From Cytophagales bacterium (GTDB taxonomy: Bacteria > Bacteroidota > Bacteroidia > Cytophagales > UBA9547), in NCBI GenBank assembly GCA_025360395.1, contig JANYCH010000363.1:1-7649 (forward strand): 7,649 nucleotides of DNA. Reading direction: 5' to 3'. The notes under the pieces were generated by a model. The model ran no database searches and was not told the DNA's origin. It saw nothing but the letters and a program-made list of their open reading frames with translations. Positions within the stretch are counted from its first letter, which is position 1. The number at the start of each line of letters is the position of its first letter. Below are positions 5,572-7,649 of the stretch, piece by piece. A program made the translations under genes and the position numbers.

Positions 5572-6117
5572 ATGGCACAAATAGAAGAATCAGGTGGCGG
5601 TGATAAGAAAGGTAAAAAAGGAAGGGGCAAAAAGCATGCACCAAGTGTTGATATGACACCAATGGTTGATTTGGCTTTTCTTTTGATTACGTTTTTTATG
5701 CTTACTACAACCTTTGCTAAGCCGCAGACAATGCAGCTTAACATGCCAGACAAAACGGATAAGAACGAAAAGAGCGAGTCAAAAGCTTCCGAATCTCTAA
5801 CATTATTGTTGGGTGAAAAAGACAGGATTTACTGGTTTCAGGGATTGCCTGTGGATGCGAAACTTGAGGTGGCAAATTATGCACCTGAAAGTTTGAGAAA
5901 ACTGATTATGGATAAAACACGAGAAGTTGGAAAAGATGTCGAAGGTAAAAACAAAATTGTCATCATCATTAAGCCTCTCGATAAATCCCGTTATAAAAAT
6001 GTGGTGGATGTATTAGATGAAATGAATATTACAACTTCACAGCGTTATGCCATTGTTGATGTAATACCGGTGGAAAAGGAACTTGTGGAAAAATACGAAA
6101 CAACTAACCCATTATAA
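5572..6117 (+). CDS. exbD: ExbD/TolR family protein, second paralogue with canonical pore motif
   Basis: The product has 181 residues. Its N-terminus is rich in Gly and Lys (about 8-22) and precedes the canonical motif VDMTPMVDLAFLLITFFML (26-44), with the pore aspartate at Asp33. The single helix is followed by a Lys/Glu/Ser-rich periplasmic linker (about 50-74), a first strand ESLTLLLGEKDRIYWF, and the closing TolR-like half NKIVIIIKPLDKSRYKNVVD with TSQRYAIVDV. This paralogue lacks the insert of the preceding ExbD and keeps the Pro and Val of TPMVD. Bacteroidota often encode such a pair with exbB and tonB. ExbD normally acts as a dimer inside an ExbB pentamer, so the two may form a heterodimer, but that is inference. 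tonB starts 11 bases after its stop, which suggests tight co-translation. Confidence 0.93.
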   Translation: MAQIEESGGGDKKGKKGRGKKHAPSVDMTPMVDLAFLLITFFMLTTTFAKPQTMQLNMPDKTDKNEKSESKASESLTLLLGEKDRIYWFQGLPVDAKLEVANYAPESLRKLIMDKTREVGKDVEGKNKIVIIIKPLDKSRYKNVVDVLDEMNITTSQRYAIVDVIPVEKELVEKYETTNPL

Positions 6118-6128
6118 TCTCCATTACA

Positions 6129-6980
6129 ATGAGTTATATATTTGATAAGTCTTTGAAAGTTACAAAGGAGATATTTGGTTATACCCTATTTGATTCTTCC
6201 TGGAAAAATATAATATTTGATAAAAGGAATAAGAATTATGGTGCTTATGAATTAAGATCTGAATATGACAATAATCTTTCCCGTGCTTTAATTCTTGCTA
6301 TACTATTTGCTGCTTTATCTGTCGGTGGACCGATGATCTATAAATTTCTTAAGCCAACACCTACTGTGGTAAAAGAAGAAATGATAGAAGTTGATTTGGA
6401 GAAACTACCTCCACCTCCTGAAAATCCTAATGAACCACCTCCACCTCCGCCTCCAATTATTGAGATGCCTAAAGTGGAAACTATTAAATTTCTTCCTCCT
6501 GAGGTAAAAAAAGATGAGGAAGTTGTTGAACCACCACCCACAATCGAAGAAGTGAAAGAGGCTGTAATTGCCAATAAAACTGAAGAAGGAATAAAAGGTG
6601 ATGAAATGGCCGTTGTTCAGGAAGAAGCTCCCTTGGCAATTGAAGCTCCAAAAGAAGAAGAAGTGTTTACTGTTGTTGAGCAAATGCCACAATTCCCAGG
6701 TGGAGGTAACAAGGAAATGCAATTATTCATTATTAAGAATTTTGTATACTCCCGTGAAGCCACCAACATGGGCATAGAGGGCAAAGTGTATGTTTCTTTT
6801 GAAGTAGGTTCCGACGGTAAGATAGAAAAGGTGCAGGTTTTAAAAGGCCTTGGATATGGGCTTGATGAGGAAGCTGTAAGAGTAGTAAAAAAAATGCCTG
6901 CATGGGAACCAGGCAGGATGAATGGCCGGAATGTAAAAGTAAAAATGACAATCCCGATTAAACTTCAATTATCTAAATAA
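6129..6980 (+). CDS. tonB: TonB, energy transducer to outer-membrane transporters
   Basis: This 283-residue protein spans the periplasm and passes ExbB/ExbD energy to outer-membrane receptors. It has an unusually long cytoplasmic N-terminus (about 1-50) with the motif NKNYGAYELRSEYDNNL (34-50) that I associate with Bacteroidota TonB proteins. A single helix (about 53-72) and a Pro-rich rod follow, with PPPP at 94-97 and seven prolines at 103-109, then an acidic linker. The C-terminal TonB domain (about 183-283) shows MPQFPGG, GIEGKVYVSFEVGSDGKI, LDEEAV and a closing MPAWEPGRMNGRNVKV. Two departures from E. coli TonB stand out: the helix has no His matching His20, and the QPxYP receptor-contact box reads NFVYSREA, with Ser208 where Pro is usual. 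The downstream hairpin 9 bases after the stop probably ends most operon transcripts. Confidence 0.95.
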   Translation: MSYIFDKSLKVTKEIFGYTLFDSSWKNIIFDKRNKNYGAYELRSEYDNNLSRALILAILFAALSVGGPMIYKFLKPTPTVVKEEMIEVDLEKLPPPPENPNEPPPPPPPIIEMPKVETIKFLPPEVKKDEEVVEPPPTIEEVKEAVIANKTEEGIKGDEMAVVQEEAPLAIEAPKEEEVFTVVEQMPQFPGGGNKEMQLFIIKNFVYSREATNMGIEGKVYVSFEVGSDGKIEKVQVLKGLGYGLDEEAVRVVKKMPAWEPGRMNGRNVKVKMTIPIKLQLSK

Positions 6981-6988
6981 ACTAATAC

Positions 6989-7016
6989 GGCTGCTCTGGT
7001 TTTTGGGGCAGCCTTT
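6989..7016 (+). terminator. Terminator-like hairpin after tonB
   Basis: GGCTGCTC (6989-6996) pairs with GGGCAGCC (7006-7013) through seven Watson-Crick pairs and one wobble, around a nine-base T-rich loop. Only TTT, then CAC and TTT, follow, so the T-tract is poor and the stop may be partial. It lies 9 bases after the tonB stop and 14 bases before the next start, so it could make expression of the downstream genes lower than that of tonB. Confidence 0.6.
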
Positions 7017-7026
7017 CACTTTGAAT

Positions 7027-7224
7027 ATGCCAAAAGCTATACTTTATTTCTCAGCAGTAATGTCGTTACTGTACATGTATTTCGGCTTATATATTGCTTT
7101 TTCTAATTCTGCCGCACAGGCAATAAAATATCCTTATAATGTCTTTTTAGGGATACTACTTTTTGGGTATGGTGCTTTTAGGGTGTATCGTTTTTACCAG
7201 ATCCTGGTAAAGAAAAATGACTAA
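7027..7224 (+). CDS. Small two-helix membrane protein of unknown function
   Basis: The product has 65 residues. Two hydrophobic segments lie near residues 3-27 (AILYFSAVMSLLYMYFGLYI) and 43-57 (YNVFLGILLFGYGAFRV), joined by a short loop (SNSAAQAIKYP). The C-terminus is basic (RFYQILVKKND). A hairpin of helices with the basic end in the cytoplasm is expected. I recall similar small proteins between tonB and a PstS-like gene in Bacteroidota, but know of no function. The ATG at 7027 is preferred; an in-frame TTG at 7003 lies inside the terminator-like hairpin and would add eight non-hydrophobic residues. Its end overlaps the next start by 8 bases (7217-7224), so it is translationally coupled to the lipoprotein. 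Confidence 0.75.
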   Translation: MPKAILYFSAVMSLLYMYFGLYIAFSNSAAQAIKYPYNVFLGILLFGYGAFRVYRFYQILVKKND

Positions 7225-7649
7225 AAATTTAATTATTTTTTTTGCTTTCTTATTGCTTTTTGCCTGCAACAAAAAGCCAGATGTTTCTGATACTGCAACA
7301 AGTGGTAAAGTTAAAATTGCATATGATGAAACTTTTAATTCAATAGCAGCTCAGGAAAGGGATGTATTCCAATATCTATATAAGAATGTAACGGTATTGG
7401 ACTATCAATTGTCACAGGAACTTTCCCATCAATATTTAATAGGAGATTCTGTAAAACTGATATTTAGTTCCAGGAAACTAAATACTTACGAAAGCACATA
7501 TTTTAAAAGCAGAAATGTATTTCCTAAAACATATGAATTTGCCCGCTATGGTCTTGTGGTTCTGTTAAACAAGAACTCTAAAGATTCGGTTTTATCGATT
7601 GAACAATTGAAAAATAAGTTTGTTAGTGCTAAAAATCCTTCGGTTTTAG
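7217..7649 (+). CDS. PstS-like substrate-binding lipoprotein (partial, cut by right edge)
   Basis: The first 144 codons are visible. The N-terminus MTKNLIIFFAFLLLFAC is a lipoprotein signal peptide with lipobox LFAC, so Cys17 should be lipidated and the protein membrane-anchored. The mature part begins with a short polar linker and then GKVKIAYDETF (30-40), a predicted strand DSVKLIFSSRKLNTYE, and RYGLVVLLNKNSKDSVLSIEQLK. These match in order the N-terminal lobe of PstS-type phosphate-binding proteins (PBP-like family). One usually conserved Asp of the IA-x-D-A-type strand appears as Tyr here (FARYGLVV), so phosphate binding is uncertain. The ATG overlaps the end of the small membrane protein gene by 8 bases. 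No pstC, pstA or pstB is visible, so it may serve a different role in the TonB locus. The frame is open to the window end. Confidence 0.8.
   Translation, partial: MTKNLIIFFAFLLLFACNKKPDVSDTATSGKVKIAYDETFNSIAAQERDVFQYLYKNVTVLDYQLSQELSHQYLIGDSVKLIFSSRKLNTYESTYFKSRNVFPKTYEFARYGLVVLLNKNSKDSVLSIEQLKNKFVSAKNPSVL

Noticed and set aside
6338..6722. Gly/Ser-rich and Phe/Trp-rich minus-strand frames
   Set aside because: They are the reverse complement of the Pro-rich rod and acidic linker of tonB; the odd composition is explained by the CCT/CCA codon runs.
1..7649. CRISPR array, tRNA, rRNA, transposase, phage or defence genes
   Set aside because: I found no regularly spaced repeats, no cloverleaf-like or conserved rRNA sequence, no terminal inverted repeats with a transposase and no nuclease or integrase motifs. 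Nearly all the sequence is accounted for by the listed genes and gaps.

Overview
The window looks like ordinary chromosomal DNA of a member of the phylum Bacteroidota, perhaps a Cytophagales-like lineage. The evidence is an AT-rich sequence, A-rich translation leaders without clear Shine-Dalgarno sites, promoter-like TAnnTTTG elements, a PorP/SprF-type outer-membrane protein, and the Bacteroidota form of the TonB energy-transduction locus (ExbB, two different ExbD proteins, and TonB with a long cytoplasmic N-terminus). The genus cannot be fixed from the sequence alone.

Layout. (1) Bases 1-130 hold the probable tail of a gene that enters from the left, then a strong hairpin terminator. (2) Bases 219-1838 on the plus strand hold a PorP/SprF-like beta-barrel gene with a promoter-like site, a DUF2721 inner-membrane protein gene overlapping its end by 8 bases, and a gene for a small, very hydrophilic, probably disordered protein preceded by a tight inverted repeat. 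(3) Bases 1846-3727 on the minus strand hold a two-gene gluconate shunt operon. Gluconokinase (gntK) comes first and overlaps 6-phosphogluconate dehydrogenase (gnd) by 11 bases; together they turn gluconate into ribulose 5-phosphate, CO2 and reduced cofactor. (4) Bases 3728-4065 are a divergent intergenic region with a candidate promoter and a 12-base palindrome facing right. (5) Bases 4066-7649 on the plus strand hold exbB, exbD, exbD and tonB, then a hairpin, a 65-residue two-helix membrane protein, and a PstS-like lipoprotein that overlaps it by 8 bases and is cut by the window end.

How the genes work together. ExbB and the ExbDs should form the proton channel that drives TonB, which powers outer-membrane transporters encoded elsewhere. 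The PstS-like lipoprotein and the small membrane protein are physically coupled to each other and lie directly downstream of tonB. They may form a periplasmic accessory of the energised system, but this is inferred only from gene order.

No CRISPR array, tRNA, rRNA, insertion sequence, integrase or defence system is seen. I did not find a clearly undescribed system. The more interesting points are the two unlike ExbD pore motifs, substitutions in the TonB transporter-contact box, the PstS-like protein in the tonB cluster, the barrel/DUF2721 overlap, and several regulatory-looking inverted repeats.
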